Source: Desulfobulbaceae bacterium
GTDB taxonomy: Bacteria; Desulfobacterota; Desulfobulbia; Desulfobulbales; Desulfocapsaceae
Assembly: GCA_011390165.1 (NCBI GenBank)
Contig: JAABSV010000004.1
Coordinates: 1-64,000 of the forward strand
Length of the DNA stretch: 64,000 nt
Direction: 5' to 3'
In this document: positions 36,637-45,307 of the stretch, piece after piece
How the letters are laid out: every line of letters begins with the position of its first letter
Numbering within the stretch: the stretch's first letter is position 1
Notes under the pieces: generated by a model
Database searches by the model: none
Told to the model about the DNA's origin: nothing
The model's input: only the letters and a program-made list of their open reading frames with translations
Made by a program: the position numbers and the translations under genes

Positions 36637-38334
36637 TTAGACCAGTGGAAAGGCCCACAAGCCGAACTCCTCCCGAAAGACATCCTCAATCTCGCCCAGG
36701 GTGACCAGGTTTTTGATCGCCTCGATGGTGTAGGGGTAGAGATTTTCGCTGCTGTGGCATTTCTCCCGCAGGGTCTGGAGGCAGCGGGCGACCTGCCGGT
36801 CATCACGCTCCTGACGAAGGGCGGCCAGCTTGGCCTTTTGTCTGCTGACCGTTTCCGGGTATTCGAATACCTCGATCTCACGGGTCTTTTCCTGACCTTC
36901 AGCGGCCAGATAGTTGACCCCGACGATCTTGTATTGCCCGGACTCAATGGCCTTCTGGTACTTCCAGTTATAGCTGCTGATCTCCCGGTGCAGCCAGCCC
37001 GATTCCACCGCCTTGACCAGCCCGCCCATGGCATCGATTTTGGCGATGGCGGCCTCGATCCGTTTGACCATCTCGTCGGTGAGTGATTCGACGTAATAGG
37101 AACCGGCCAGCGGGTCGACGGTGTTGACCACCCCGGTTTCAGCCTGGATGATCTGCTGGGAGCGGAGGGAAATAAGGGCCGCCTCTTCGGTGGGGGCGCT
37201 GTAGGCCTCGTCGTAGGAGTCGATATGGAGGGACTGGCAGCCCCCCAGTACCGCCGCCAGCCCCTGGATGGCCGAGCGGGCGATGTTGTTGTAGGGTTCG
37301 GTGGCCGGCAGGGTGACCCCGGCGGTCTGGACATGGAAACGCATGAGCAGCGATTTCTTCTTTTTCGCCCCGAAGCGATCCTTCATGATCCGATAAAAGA
37401 CCTTCCGACTGGCCCGGCACTTGGCGATTTCCTCGAAGAAATCGTTGTGCAGATCCCAGAAAAAGGAGATTCGCGGTGCAAAATCGTCAATATCCATTCC
37501 CCGGCGGATCAGTTCGTCGGCGGTGGCGATGGCGTTGCTCAGGGCTATGGCCACCTCCTGAACGGCATCGGTCCCCGCCTCGCGGAGATTGTAGCCGTTG
37601 TAGCTCACCGGGTTCCAGCGGGGCACGTTCTTGCAGATCCACTCGATCACATCACACTGCAGGCGGAAGGAGGCGGCCGGGGGAAGAACCTCCGGGCCGC
37701 TGCCGACACAGGTCTCCATGATGAAATCGTTCTGACAGGTACCGGCGACATCCTTCAGGGAGATCCCCCGCTGTTCGGCGACGGCAAAGTACATCCCCGG
37801 CAGGACGATACTGGTGCTGGGTAGATGGGTGACGATGGAGGTGCTCACCTTCGACTGGTCGATATCCTTGAAAAAGGCATCCATGTCCCAGAGGGAATCC
37901 ACCGCCGCCCCGCAGGCGCCGACATTGCCCTCCGCCTCCGGGTCATCGGAATTGTAGCCGCGAATGGTCGGCAGATCGAAGAGAATGCTCACCCCGGTGG
38001 CGCCATGGTCGAGAAGGTACCTGATCCTCCTGTTGCAGTCCTCCGGCGCCCCGAGGCCGGCCAGCTGCCTGACCGTAAAGAGCCTGCCCCGGTACATGTT
38101 GGCGTAGACCCCGCGCAGAAAGGGGGGCTGCCCGGAAAAGCCGATATCCTGCAGGTAGTCGGTTTCCTGCAGATCGGCCGGGGTGTACTGGAGCTTGATG
38201 GGGATTCCCGAGTGGGTGGTGTATTTTCCCTCCGTCTGCCGGTCGCGCTCACTGAGATCGTTTTCCAGCCAGCCACTGTAGCCCTGCTCTATCCGGACGA
38301 CCGCCGCCTGGTTAAAAAGTCGTATCTTTGCCAT
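36637..38334 (-). CDS. Large subunit of a non-canonical acyl-CoA mutase
   Basis: A 565-residue TIM-barrel subunit of the methylmalonyl-CoA mutase family lacking a B12 domain, the size of HcmA/IcmA-type subunits. Family features are clear: GVYANMYRGRLFTVRQ, LLMRFHVQTAG, GGCQSLHIDSYDEAYSAPTE, DPLAGSYYVESLT. By hand alignment the pocket differs from known members. Tyr89 of methylmalonyl-CoA mutase is Leu91 here (RQLAGL). The Arg207 region is VGSGPEV with a Gly/Ser and an extra residue. The catalytic His244 is Asn249 (YNGYNLREAG). The HCM Asp117 position is Leu118. It is therefore unlikely to act on methylmalonyl-CoA; the substrate is unknown. It lies between CoA-transferase and small-subunit genes. 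Confidence 0.88.
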   Translation of the reverse strand: MAKIRLFNQAAVVRIEQGYSGWLENDLSERDRQTEGKYTTHSGIPIKLQYTPADLQETDYLQDIGFSGQPPFLRGVYANMYRGRLFTVRQLAGLGAPEDCNRRIRYLLDHGATGVSILFDLPTIRGYNSDDPEAEGNVGACGAAVDSLWDMDAFFKDIDQSKVSTSIVTHLPSTSIVLPGMYFAVAEQRGISLKDVAGTCQNDFIMETCVGSGPEVLPPAASFRLQCDVIEWICKNVPRWNPVSYNGYNLREAGTDAVQEVAIALSNAIATADELIRRGMDIDDFAPRISFFWDLHNDFFEEIAKCRASRKVFYRIMKDRFGAKKKKSLLMRFHVQTAGVTLPATEPYNNIARSAIQGLAAVLGGCQSLHIDSYDEAYSAPTEEAALISLRSQQIIQAETGVVNTVDPLAGSYYVESLTDEMVKRIEAAIAKIDAMGGLVKAVESGWLHREISSYNWKYQKAIESGQYKIVGVNYLAAEGQEKTREIEVFEYPETVSRQKAKLAALRQERDDRQVARCLQTLREKCHSSENLYPYTIEAIKNLVTLGEIEDVFREEFGLWAFPLV

Positions 38335-38474
38335 GTTATTACGCTCCTCATTCCTCTCGTTGCAGCCGCCTCCCGGTTACTACACCGGGTTCCGGCCAGC
38401 CAGCCACTCGCCGTACTCGGTGCCCGGTTGGACCGGGTGGGGCCGGGGCGACTCTCTTGCTTTCTGCTCTCCTC

Positions 38475-39263
38475 TCAGTATTTCATATAGATCCCCTCTG
38501 GATCGACCTTCTCCCGTAACACCCGTAACTCATTGCTCTTTGGCGGGGAAATGGCTGCCGCCCTGGTGGTATCGATGGCAAAGGCGGTCTGCGCCCGGAT
38601 TCCGGCCAGGGTGACACCCAGTTCCTGATAAAAGGAGTGGACGTACATCTCCCTGCTCTCCGGATCAAAGAGCATCACCCCCATGGTGGAAACCACCGCG
38701 TAGGGGCCACCGCTCAGACCCAGCTCACTGCGCATGGCCAGAGAGCTGCCATCCATTCCCCGACAGCGCCAGCCGGGGCTGGTGATGAAATCGACCTGCT
38801 CGACGAAACGCCGTTTTTCATGGAGCATGATGATGATCGTCTTTTTGGCCAGCAGGGCGATGTCACTGGCTCCGCCGGAGCCTTCGAACCGTTTTCGGGG
38901 CCGATTGTAGTCACCGATACAGGTGGAGTTGAGATTGCCGTACCTGTCCACCTGGGCACCACCGAGAAAGCCCTTGTCAATCTTGCCGCTCTGCAGGAAC
39001 TGTCCCACGATCTCCATGGAGGTGGGGCTCCATTTGGTGCCATACACCCCCCGCGGGTCGGCGACACAGAAGGGCAGGGACTCCGGGTTGCAGTCGTAGG
39101 CCACCGCCTCCATCAGCACCTTCATCTTGGCGGCATGGGTCTTTTTGGCCAGGCCGGCAGCCACCAGCGGGATTCCGGTGCCGACCAGCACCATTTCGTT
39201 GTCCTCCAGCAGCCGGCTGGCGGCGATCACCATCATTTCCAGTTGCGAATAGGCTGCAGCCAT
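38475..39263 (-). CDS. CoA-transferase beta subunit (glutaconate CoA-transferase GctB-like)
   Basis: About 262 residues of the family I CoA-transferase beta type. The start has EMVLVGTGIPLVAAGLAKKT, KVLMEAVAYD holds a Glu at the place of the catalytic residue (without the usual following Gly), and FLGGAQVDRYGNLNSTCIGD and GSGGASDIALLAKKT are family blocks. It should pair with the alpha subunit encoded one nucleotide upstream (TGA then G then ATG). The acid activated is unknown; it presumably makes the CoA thioester used by the mutase that follows. The start at ATG 39263 was chosen for that tight coupling. Confidence 0.88.
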   Translation of the reverse strand: MAAAYSQLEMMVIAASRLLEDNEMVLVGTGIPLVAAGLAKKTHAAKMKVLMEAVAYDCNPESLPFCVADPRGVYGTKWSPTSMEIVGQFLQSGKIDKGFLGGAQVDRYGNLNSTCIGDYNRPRKRFEGSGGASDIALLAKKTIIIMLHEKRRFVEQVDFITSPGWRCRGMDGSSLAMRSELGLSGGPYAVVSTMGVMLFDPESREMYVHSFYQELGVTLAGIRAQTAFAIDTTRAAAISPPKSNELRVLREKVDPEGIYMKY

Positions 39264-39264
39264 C

Positions 39265-40260
39265 TCAGCAGTCCTCCCCGATCTTATCAAGCCGCCTGAG
39301 GATATCGGGGGCATAGCCGATATCGGGGTCGGCGACCAGTTTCGCCAACCTTTTCTCTCCGATGCGGGCGAGATAGTCGGCAAAGGAGTCGACCCCATGC
39401 ACCCAGTGGGCCAGCCATTTCTGCATACTTTCCGTTTCCTTCGATGCCTTGATGTACTCCTGGAACCACCAGGGGTCGTTATCGTAGTAACCATGGACGG
39501 CAGTGGGGTGGGCACCAAAGGGGACCTCGACGATGGCATCGACCATCTCGCCGGGAATCACATTGGCCTCCCGGTTCTCCAGCAGTTTTTCATTGGCGAC
39601 AATCTTTTCCGCCGAGATTACGGTGACCTTGGCGGCGACCGCAGCGTAATAGTCGAGGAAACTGCCGCCGGTGATCCGTGCCGTACCGTCCTCACCCACC
39701 TCCTGGACATGGAGTATACAGACATCGGGGCGGATGGCCGGAACAAGGACCACCTCCTCCCCTTCCCAGAAGGGGTCGGTCATGGTAACAAATTTCTTTT
39801 TTGCCACCTTCGGGTCCTTGCCGCGCAGGGTGGCAAAACCGTCGTTATTCGGGTTGAGCAGATCCGAGCCGCGCATGAATCTGGTGGGGATAAAGGGAAT
39901 CCCCATCGCCCCGGCGAGAATGCGCATGGTACCGGAGCCCACCGTCCAGTCGTCGTGGAGAAAGCCGGGAACATCAGCATCCTTTTCGTACTGGCGGATA
40001 AAATTGTAGGGATGGCCAAAGACCTCGTGGCCGATATAGCTGGTCTCGGTTTTGTCGACACATCCGGCACCGATCAACAGATCGGTATCCGGGCCACCGG
40101 GGTTGTTGACGATGTGGAGGTTCCTCACTCCGGCCCTGATCAGCTGAAAGACCATGGCCATCGGCTTTCTGATCAGGGTCCAGCCACCAACCCACAACCT
40201 CTCCCCGGGGTGGACGTAGTCGGTGATCTGTTCCAGGCGTATCCTCTTATTTTGCTCCAT
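39265..40260 (-). CDS. CoA-transferase alpha subunit (glutaconate CoA-transferase GctA-like)
   Basis: About 331 residues. VHPGERLWVGGWTLIRKPMA at the start and VRNLHIVNNPGGPDTDLLIG form the CoA-transferase alpha fold, and ILHVQEVGEDGTARITGGSF is a late family block. The C-terminal extension (about 80 residues) is GctA-like. It is the first gene of the sigma-54-type operon running to 33905. ATG 40260 follows AGGAGAGG. The leader carries a hairpin and the promoter described separately. A 3-oxoacid CoA-transferase is less likely, given the length and the split genes. Confidence 0.88.
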   Translation of the reverse strand: MEQNKRIRLEQITDYVHPGERLWVGGWTLIRKPMAMVFQLIRAGVRNLHIVNNPGGPDTDLLIGAGCVDKTETSYIGHEVFGHPYNFIRQYEKDADVPGFLHDDWTVGSGTMRILAGAMGIPFIPTRFMRGSDLLNPNNDGFATLRGKDPKVAKKKFVTMTDPFWEGEEVVLVPAIRPDVCILHVQEVGEDGTARITGGSFLDYYAAVAAKVTVISAEKIVANEKLLENREANVIPGEMVDAIVEVPFGAHPTAVHGYYDNDPWWFQEYIKASKETESMQKWLAHWVHGVDSFADYLARIGEKRLAKLVADPDIGYAPDILRRLDKIGEDC

Positions 40261-40287
40261 CTGCCTCTCCTGATACAATGGCTGCAA

Positions 40288-40317
40288 CGAGCCGGGCCGC
40301 TTCGGTGGCCGGGCTCG
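40288..40317 (-). other. Leader hairpin before the CoA-transferase operon
   Basis: cgagccgggcc (40288-40298) pairs with ggccgggctcg (40307-40317) with one G.G mismatch and an 8-nt loop. It lies in the predicted leader, 27 nt before the first start codon, with no T-run, so it may affect mRNA stability or ribosome access rather than end transcription. Confidence 0.5.
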
Positions 40318-40349
40318 ACTCACACCAATTGGTACTCATTATGAAATTA

Positions 40350-40366
40350 AAGCAAGAAGTGTACCG
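40350..40366 (-). promoter_or_regulatory. Sigma-54-type promoter of the CoA-transferase/mutase operon
   Basis: The minus strand reads CCGGTACACTTCTTGCTTT: a -24 GG and a -12 GC separated by exactly 10 nt, with a perfect TTGCT at -12. Transcription would start near 40340, leaving an 80-nt leader. A sigma-54 activator gene lies divergently at 40802, which strongly supports the call. The -24 box matches the consensus TGGCAC at four of six bases. Confidence 0.7.
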
Positions 40367-40729
40367 GCTGGCACAGAAAGCCGCATCCTCTAGCGGCCAG
40401 CCCAGTGGAGATTGCGCCGCATCTCCCTTTCCAGGTGGTGCTGGCGATGTCGGGAAGGGAGGACAATCCCGCCAGCCAGAGGCCAGCCGACCGCCGCAGG
40501 TGGATCTGCCCTCGACCTATTGATGCAGAATTGATTCAGAATTGACTCGATCGACCCGGATTTGGTTCAAAAAGCCGTTCCCCCAGTCGGCGAAACCGAG
40601 TATGCTGGCACTCTCTCTGGCCTGTCGGTCTGGAGCGCTACAGCCGCCGGAACACCTTTCAACCTGCCGCCATGCTGCCAAGTTGCCTGCTGCCTTGTGC
40701 CTTGCAGGCATGCTTGGAGAGCAGAGACG

Positions 40730-40771
40730 AGTGGGCGGCAGTGATGCAGATCTGCATCACTGCCGCCCACT
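40730..40771. promoter_or_regulatory. Perfect 42-bp palindrome, possible activator binding site
   Basis: A perfect inverted repeat with no loop is centred at 40750/40751. Each 21-nt arm begins agtgggcggcagtgatgcag. It lies 30 nt before the sigma-54 activator start and about 390 bp upstream of the sigma-54 promoter, where an enhancer site would be expected. The rest of 40261-40801 shows no gene; ACCAATTGGT (40324-40333) and short 11-bp repeats near 40520 are the only other structure. Confidence 0.8.
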
Positions 40772-40801
40772 GCCGACAAAGACGAAACGACGAGAAGAGC
40801 A

Positions 40802-42604
40802 ATGTCCGTATCCCAACCACAATTCCTGCCGTTCAGCAGCGAACCGCTGGAGGACATGTCCCACTTCCTCTGGCAAGCGAGCGCCGATGCGATCATCTCC
40901 ATCGGCGAAAGCGAGATCGCCCTCAATCCGGCAGCCCATGCCCTGTTGGCGAAAACCGCCGCCGCTTTGCTGCCGGCCAGCTCCGAGGAAGTGGAGCGCC
41001 CCGCTGCACCGCCTGCAGAACTGCTGGGAAGGCTCCTTGCCGAACTGTGCCAGGCCCTTGCCACCGACCGGCACCACCTGGACAGCGGCGATGGCCGGCA
41101 AAGCGACGCCTTTTTTGCAAACGCTGAGGAGCTCTGTTTCCACGGCCGCTGGTTTTCGGTGCGGACTTTTCCCTCGGCCGGCGGCCGGCACCACTACATG
41201 GCCCGGGATATTTCCGAACGGAAATTCTTTGCCGGGGAGATGGAGCGTCTTCAGGAAACCAATATTGAACTGAACGAGATCATCGAACTGAGCGCCGATG
41301 GTCTGGTCAGCGTCGACCACAGCGGCAAGATCCTTCGTCTGAACAGCGCCTACAAGCGGATTCTCGGGATCAAAAACGAGAATTTCGTCGGCCAGCCGGC
41401 CACCTCTCTGGTGGAAAAGGGCTACCTTCAGGAGTTGGTCTCGCCCCATGTCCTGCGGGACCACAAGGCGAAAAACATCGTTGTGCCGGTTAAGGGCAAG
41501 GAGGTTCTGCTCACCGGCCGGCCGGTGTTCAACGAAAACGGCCGGCTGGTCCGGGTGGTCGCCAATATCCGCGACCTCACCACCCTGAACAGGCTGAAAA
41601 ACGAGTTACAGCGCTACCACGAATTGGCCAACCGCTACGAGACCGAGATCAGCCACCTGCGGGCCAGGGAGATCGAGTCGGAGATCATCGGCTGCAGCAC
41701 CAGCACCACCCGGATGCTGGCCCTCGCCTCCCAGGCCTCCAGGGTCGACTCGACGGTACTGGTCTATGGCGAGACCGGCACCGGCAAGGAGGTTCTGGTC
41801 AAGACCATCCACAAGTTGAGCGAACGGCGGGAGGGGCCCTTCATCGCGGTCAACTGCTCGTCGATCCCTGAGTCGCTGATCGAATCGGAACTTTTCGGCT
41901 ACGAGGCAGGCTCGTTCACCGATTCGAACAAAAAGGGGAAGATCGGCCTTTTCGAGGCGGCCAACGGCGGCACCTTCTTTCTCGACGAAATTTCCGAAAT
42001 GTCCCTGGCCACCCAGGCCAAGGTGCTGCGGGTTATCCAGGAGAGAAATATCCGCCGGATCGGGGCGAGCAGGGACAACCCCATCGACGTCCGGATCATC
42101 GCCGCCAGCAACAGGCGACTGAAGGAGTGTATCGGCGACGGCACCTTCCGGGCCGACCTCTTCTACCGGCTGGACATCATCAGCATCGACATCCCGCCGT
42201 TGCGGCAGCGCAAGGAGGACATCCCCCTGTTGATCAACTACTTCCTGGACAAATACAACAAAAAGTTCAACCGCACCAAAAGCATTCCGGAAAAGGAGAT
42301 TCTTCTCCTGCTCAGCTACGACTGGCCCGGCAACATCCGGGAACTGGAAAACATGATCGAGCGCTACGTGGTCCTGAGCAGCGGCCTCTTCCTCGACAGC
42401 ACCACTCTCGACGAGGGGCGGGGCAGAGCGGAACCACCGGCCGGGCGGGTCACCTGCCTGCGCAGCCACCTGCGGGCTGAGGAAGAGAGATTGATCGACG
42501 AGGCCTACCGCCGCTGTCGGAGCACCAGGAAAACCGCCGAGGCGCTCAACGTCAGCCAGTCCACCATCGTCCGTCGGCTGGGAAAATCGCTTACTCGACG
42601 GTAA
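40802..42604 (+). CDS. PAS-containing sigma-54-dependent transcriptional activator
   Basis: A 600-residue enhancer-binding protein. Two PAS-like regions occupy about residues 20-270 (the second with SADGLVSVDHSGKILRLNSA). The AAA+ domain spans about 310-540, with Walker A GETGTGKE, Walker B GGTFFLDEI, NRRLKE and the RADLFYRL arginine-finger region. The sigma-54-contacting loop reads GSFTDS (370-375) instead of the canonical GAFTGA. The C-terminus ends in a Fis-type helix-turn-helix (KTAEALNVSQSTIVRRLGK). It is divergent from the mutase operon and probably switches it on in response to a ligand sensed by the PAS domains. Its 3' end overlaps glmS by 14 nt in convergent orientation. Confidence 0.93.
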   Translation: MSVSQPQFLPFSSEPLEDMSHFLWQASADAIISIGESEIALNPAAHALLAKTAAALLPASSEEVERPAAPPAELLGRLLAELCQALATDRHHLDSGDGRQSDAFFANAEELCFHGRWFSVRTFPSAGGRHHYMARDISERKFFAGEMERLQETNIELNEIIELSADGLVSVDHSGKILRLNSAYKRILGIKNENFVGQPATSLVEKGYLQELVSPHVLRDHKAKNIVVPVKGKEVLLTGRPVFNENGRLVRVVANIRDLTTLNRLKNELQRYHELANRYETEISHLRAREIESEIIGCSTSTTRMLALASQASRVDSTVLVYGETGTGKEVLVKTIHKLSERREGPFIAVNCSSIPESLIESELFGYEAGSFTDSNKKGKIGLFEAANGGTFFLDEISEMSLATQAKVLRVIQERNIRRIGASRDNPIDVRIIAASNRRLKECIGDGTFRADLFYRLDIISIDIPPLRQRKEDIPLLINYFLDKYNKKFNRTKSIPEKEILLLLSYDWPGNIRELENMIERYVVLSSGLFLDSTTLDEGRGRAEPPAGRVTCLRSHLRAEEERLIDEAYRRCRSTRKTAEALNVSQSTIVRRLGKSLTRR

Positions 42605-44432
42605 CGCTCTTTGCCAGGTTACGGGGCTGGTCGACATCACAGCCGCGGCGAGTGGCGATTCCGTAGGCCAGCAACTGCGCCGGGACAGTGTAGAGGATCG
42701 GGCAAAGGACCGGGTGGATCCTCGGCAGATAGACCACATCGTCGGTTATCGCTGCCAGTTGCCGGTCACCGGCGGTACCGAAGAGGATTATTCTCCCCTG
42801 CCGTGCCTTGATCTCTTCAACGTTGGAGATCGATTTCTGGTACACCTCATCCTGGGGAACCAGGGCGAGGACCGGCATATCCTTGTCGATCAGGGCGATG
42901 GGCCCGTGCTTCAACTCGCCGGAGGCGTAGCCCTCGGCATGGATGTAGGAGATTTCCTTCAGTTTCAGGGCCCCCTCGAGGGCGATGGGAAAGTTGCGGC
43001 CACGGCCGACAAAGAGGAAATCACGGCTGTCGGCATACTTCTCCACCAGCACCTCAATATCCTCCTGCATCCGGGGCAGTTCCTCCTCGATCACCGCGGC
43101 AATGCCGATCAACTCCCGCCCGAGGGTCAGCGAGGTCTCGCTGGTGATCGTCTGCCGCTGCTGCCCCAGGGAGAGGGTGAGCAGAAAGAGGGCGGTGAGT
43201 TGGGCGATAAAGGCCTTGGTCGAGGCGACCCCGATCTCCGGCCCGGCATGGGTGTAGAGGGTGGCGTCGGCCTCCCGGGTCATGGTGGAACCGACCACAT
43301 TACAGATGGTGACGATCTTTGCCCCCTTTTCCCTGGCGATGCGGATCCCGGCCAGGGTATCGGCGGTCTCACCGGACTGGGAGATGGCAATGGTCAGCAC
43401 CCGACGGTCGATGAGGAGATGACGATACCGGAACTCCGAGGCGATATCCACCTCCACCGGAATCCCGGCAAAACTTTCCAGCCAGTATTTCGCCACCAGG
43501 GCGGCATGCCAGGAGGTACCGCAGGCAACCAGCAGAATCCGTTCGATGGCCGCCGGGTCACCGATGGCGGCGGTGATCTCCGGCAAATTGACCATCCCGG
43601 TCTGCAGGTTGATCCGGCCGCTGACGGTATTGGTGATCGCCTGGGGCTGCTCGAATATCTCTTTCAGCATGAAGTGCTTGAAGCCGGCCTTCTCGGCCAT
43701 TGCTGCGTTCCAGTCGATCTGCTGCACCTCCTTCTCTTGAAGGAGACCGGTGGCCAGGGAGATAACCCGGTAGCCCTCGGCGCTGAGCACCGCCATCTCC
43801 ATATCGGCCAGGTAGACCACCTGCCGGGTATAGGGGAGGAGGGCCGGAATATCCGAGGCCATGAAGGTTCCCTCACCGGCACTGACCCCCAGCACCAGCG
43901 GGCTCTGGTTGCGGACGGCAATCAGGGTGTCAGGCATACCGGCCCAGAGAACCCCCAGGGCGTAGGACCCCTCCACCCTGGCCACCGCCCTCTTCACCGC
44001 CTCCTCCAGATCCCCATCCAAATACTCCTCGATGAGGTGGGCGAGCACTTCGGTGTCGGTTTCCGAGACAAAGCGGTGCCCCAGCCCGCGCAGTTCCTCG
44101 CGCAACTGGTGGTAGTTCTCGACTATGCCGTTATGGATCACCACCAGTTCCCCGGTACAGTCGCTGTGCGGGTGGGCGTTTTCGATGGTCGGCGCACCGT
44201 GGGTCGCCCAGCGGGTGTGGCCAAGGCCGATATGGGAGGGGGCGATGATCGCCTCGTCGATGATCGCCTCCAGACGGGAAAGCTTGCCCTCGGAGCGATA
44301 CTTGACCAGCCGGCCCTCTTCAAGATAAACGATCCCGGCCGAATCGTAGCCCCGATACTCCAGACGCTTCAACCCCTCCAAAAGCACCGGCACCACCCGT
44401 CTGGGCCCGCAATAGCCGACTATACCGCACAT
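42591..44432 (-). CDS. glmS: Glutamine--fructose-6-phosphate aminotransferase GlmS
   Basis: A 613-residue enzyme that makes glucosamine-6-phosphate for cell-wall and lipid A precursors. The N-terminal glutaminase domain begins MCGIVGYCGPRR with Cys2 as nucleophile and has GHTRWATHG and HNGIVENYHQLR. Two SIS isomerase domains follow (ACGTSWHAALVAKYWLES, VGRGRNFPIALEGALKLKE), and it ends PRNLAKSVTVE. Length and ends are normal. An AGGAGG site precedes ATG 44432. No glmS ribozyme is visible in 44433-44736. Confidence 0.98.
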   Translation of the reverse strand: MCGIVGYCGPRRVVPVLLEGLKRLEYRGYDSAGIVYLEEGRLVKYRSEGKLSRLEAIIDEAIIAPSHIGLGHTRWATHGAPTIENAHPHSDCTGELVVIHNGIVENYHQLREELRGLGHRFVSETDTEVLAHLIEEYLDGDLEEAVKRAVARVEGSYALGVLWAGMPDTLIAVRNQSPLVLGVSAGEGTFMASDIPALLPYTRQVVYLADMEMAVLSAEGYRVISLATGLLQEKEVQQIDWNAAMAEKAGFKHFMLKEIFEQPQAITNTVSGRINLQTGMVNLPEITAAIGDPAAIERILLVACGTSWHAALVAKYWLESFAGIPVEVDIASEFRYRHLLIDRRVLTIAISQSGETADTLAGIRIAREKGAKIVTICNVVGSTMTREADATLYTHAGPEIGVASTKAFIAQLTALFLLTLSLGQQRQTITSETSLTLGRELIGIAAVIEEELPRMQEDIEVLVEKYADSRDFLFVGRGRNFPIALEGALKLKEISYIHAEGYASGELKHGPIALIDKDMPVLALVPQDEVYQKSISNVEEIKARQGRIILFGTAGDRQLAAITDDVVYLPRIHPVLCPILYTVPAQLLAYGIATRRGCDVDQPRNLAKSVTVE

Positions 44433-44736
44433 GGTCTTCCTCCTAGCAACTAGTTTAATTTGCTACTTTTTTCATGCCTGCTTGTGGCGTTCAGATGGGG
44501 GGAAGAGTGTTACCGCCTGAACTGCCCCCTCTGGCACCGGCAACGGTCCGGTGAATGGTCCCACTCTAGCAAAAAGCGCGCCAGCCACAGCAAAGAGGGA
44601 TCCCAGGAATTCAACCTACCACCGTCGTTCCCCATCTGGCCAGTTTTTTCTTTCCTCCATCCGGCAAAAAGGGTAGTATCGCCGGCAGTGTCAGCGAGCC
44701 GCACTCTCTCCTCCCCCTGCCAAGGTCTCAACGGAT
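44433..44736. other. Divergent spacer between glmS and pyrE
   Basis: About 300 bp that must hold both promoters. It has an AT-richer stretch next to glmS (44455-44480) and otherwise mixed sequence. No clear -35/-10 pairs, riboswitch or gene was recognised. Confidence 0.5.
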
Positions 44737-45288
44737 ATGGACGACAAAGATCGCCTGAAAGCACTCCTCCTGCAACGCTCCTACCGCCAGGGGACCTTCA
44801 CCCTCACCTCGGGGAAACTTTCCGACTTCTACATTGACGGCAAACAGACCACCCTCTCGGCAGATGGGGCCTTTCTCTGTGGCAAACTGCTCTTTACCCT
44901 GTTGCAAAAATCACCCACCCGGATCGATGCCGTGGGGGGAATGACCCTCGGCGCCGACCCCCTGGTCACCGCCGTCTCCATTGCCAGCTATCTGGCTGGC
45001 GCACCGATTCCGGCCTTCATCGTCAGGAAGGAGGCCAAGGGGCACGGCACCGCCAGCAGCATTGAAGGGCTGAAGAACATCCCTCCCGGGGGAACTGTCG
45101 CCCTCCTTGAAGATGTGGTGACCACCGGCGGGACGCTCCTGAAGGTAATTGAACGGGTGGAGGGTGCCGGTTTCAAGGTCGGCCTGGTGGCCACCGTGGT
45201 CGAGCGCCAGGAGGGGGGAAGTGAGGCCCTGGCCGCCGCCGGCTACCGGCTCGAATCCCTCTTCACCCGGGCCGAGCTGCTCAGCTGA
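44737..45288 (+). CDS. pyrE: Orotate phosphoribosyltransferase
   Basis: A 183-residue type I phosphoribosyltransferase of pyrimidine synthesis that joins orotate to PRPP. The PRPP-binding motif VALLEDVVTTGGTLLKVIE is intact, with FTLTSGKLSDFYIDGKQT at the orotate loop and GMTLGADPLVTAVS and VRKEAKGHGT around the flexible loop. It is slightly shorter than E. coli PyrE but normal for this subfamily. A small zinc-ribbon gene follows 19 nt later on the same strand. Confidence 0.95.
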   Translation: MDDKDRLKALLLQRSYRQGTFTLTSGKLSDFYIDGKQTTLSADGAFLCGKLLFTLLQKSPTRIDAVGGMTLGADPLVTAVSIASYLAGAPIPAFIVRKEAKGHGTASSIEGLKNIPPGGTVALLEDVVTTGGTLLKVIERVEGAGFKVGLVATVVERQEGGSEALAAAGYRLESLFTRAELLS

Positions 45289-45307
45289 AGCACGGAGGAG
45301 GGAAACT

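Noticed and set aside
36637-38334. Labelling this gene methylmalonyl-CoA mutase
   Set aside because: Family membership is clear, but the Tyr, Arg and His positions that define that substrate are all changed, so the usual label would mislead.
40368-40386. Plus-strand sigma-54 promoter (tggcacagaaagccgc) before the activator gene
   Set aside because: The GG and GC elements are 11 nt apart rather than 10 and the -12 box is poor. The minus-strand site at 40350-40366 fits far better.
44433-44736. glmS ribozyme or riboswitch upstream of glmS
   Set aside because: No conserved ribozyme core was recognised, and this ribozyme is typical of Firmicutes.
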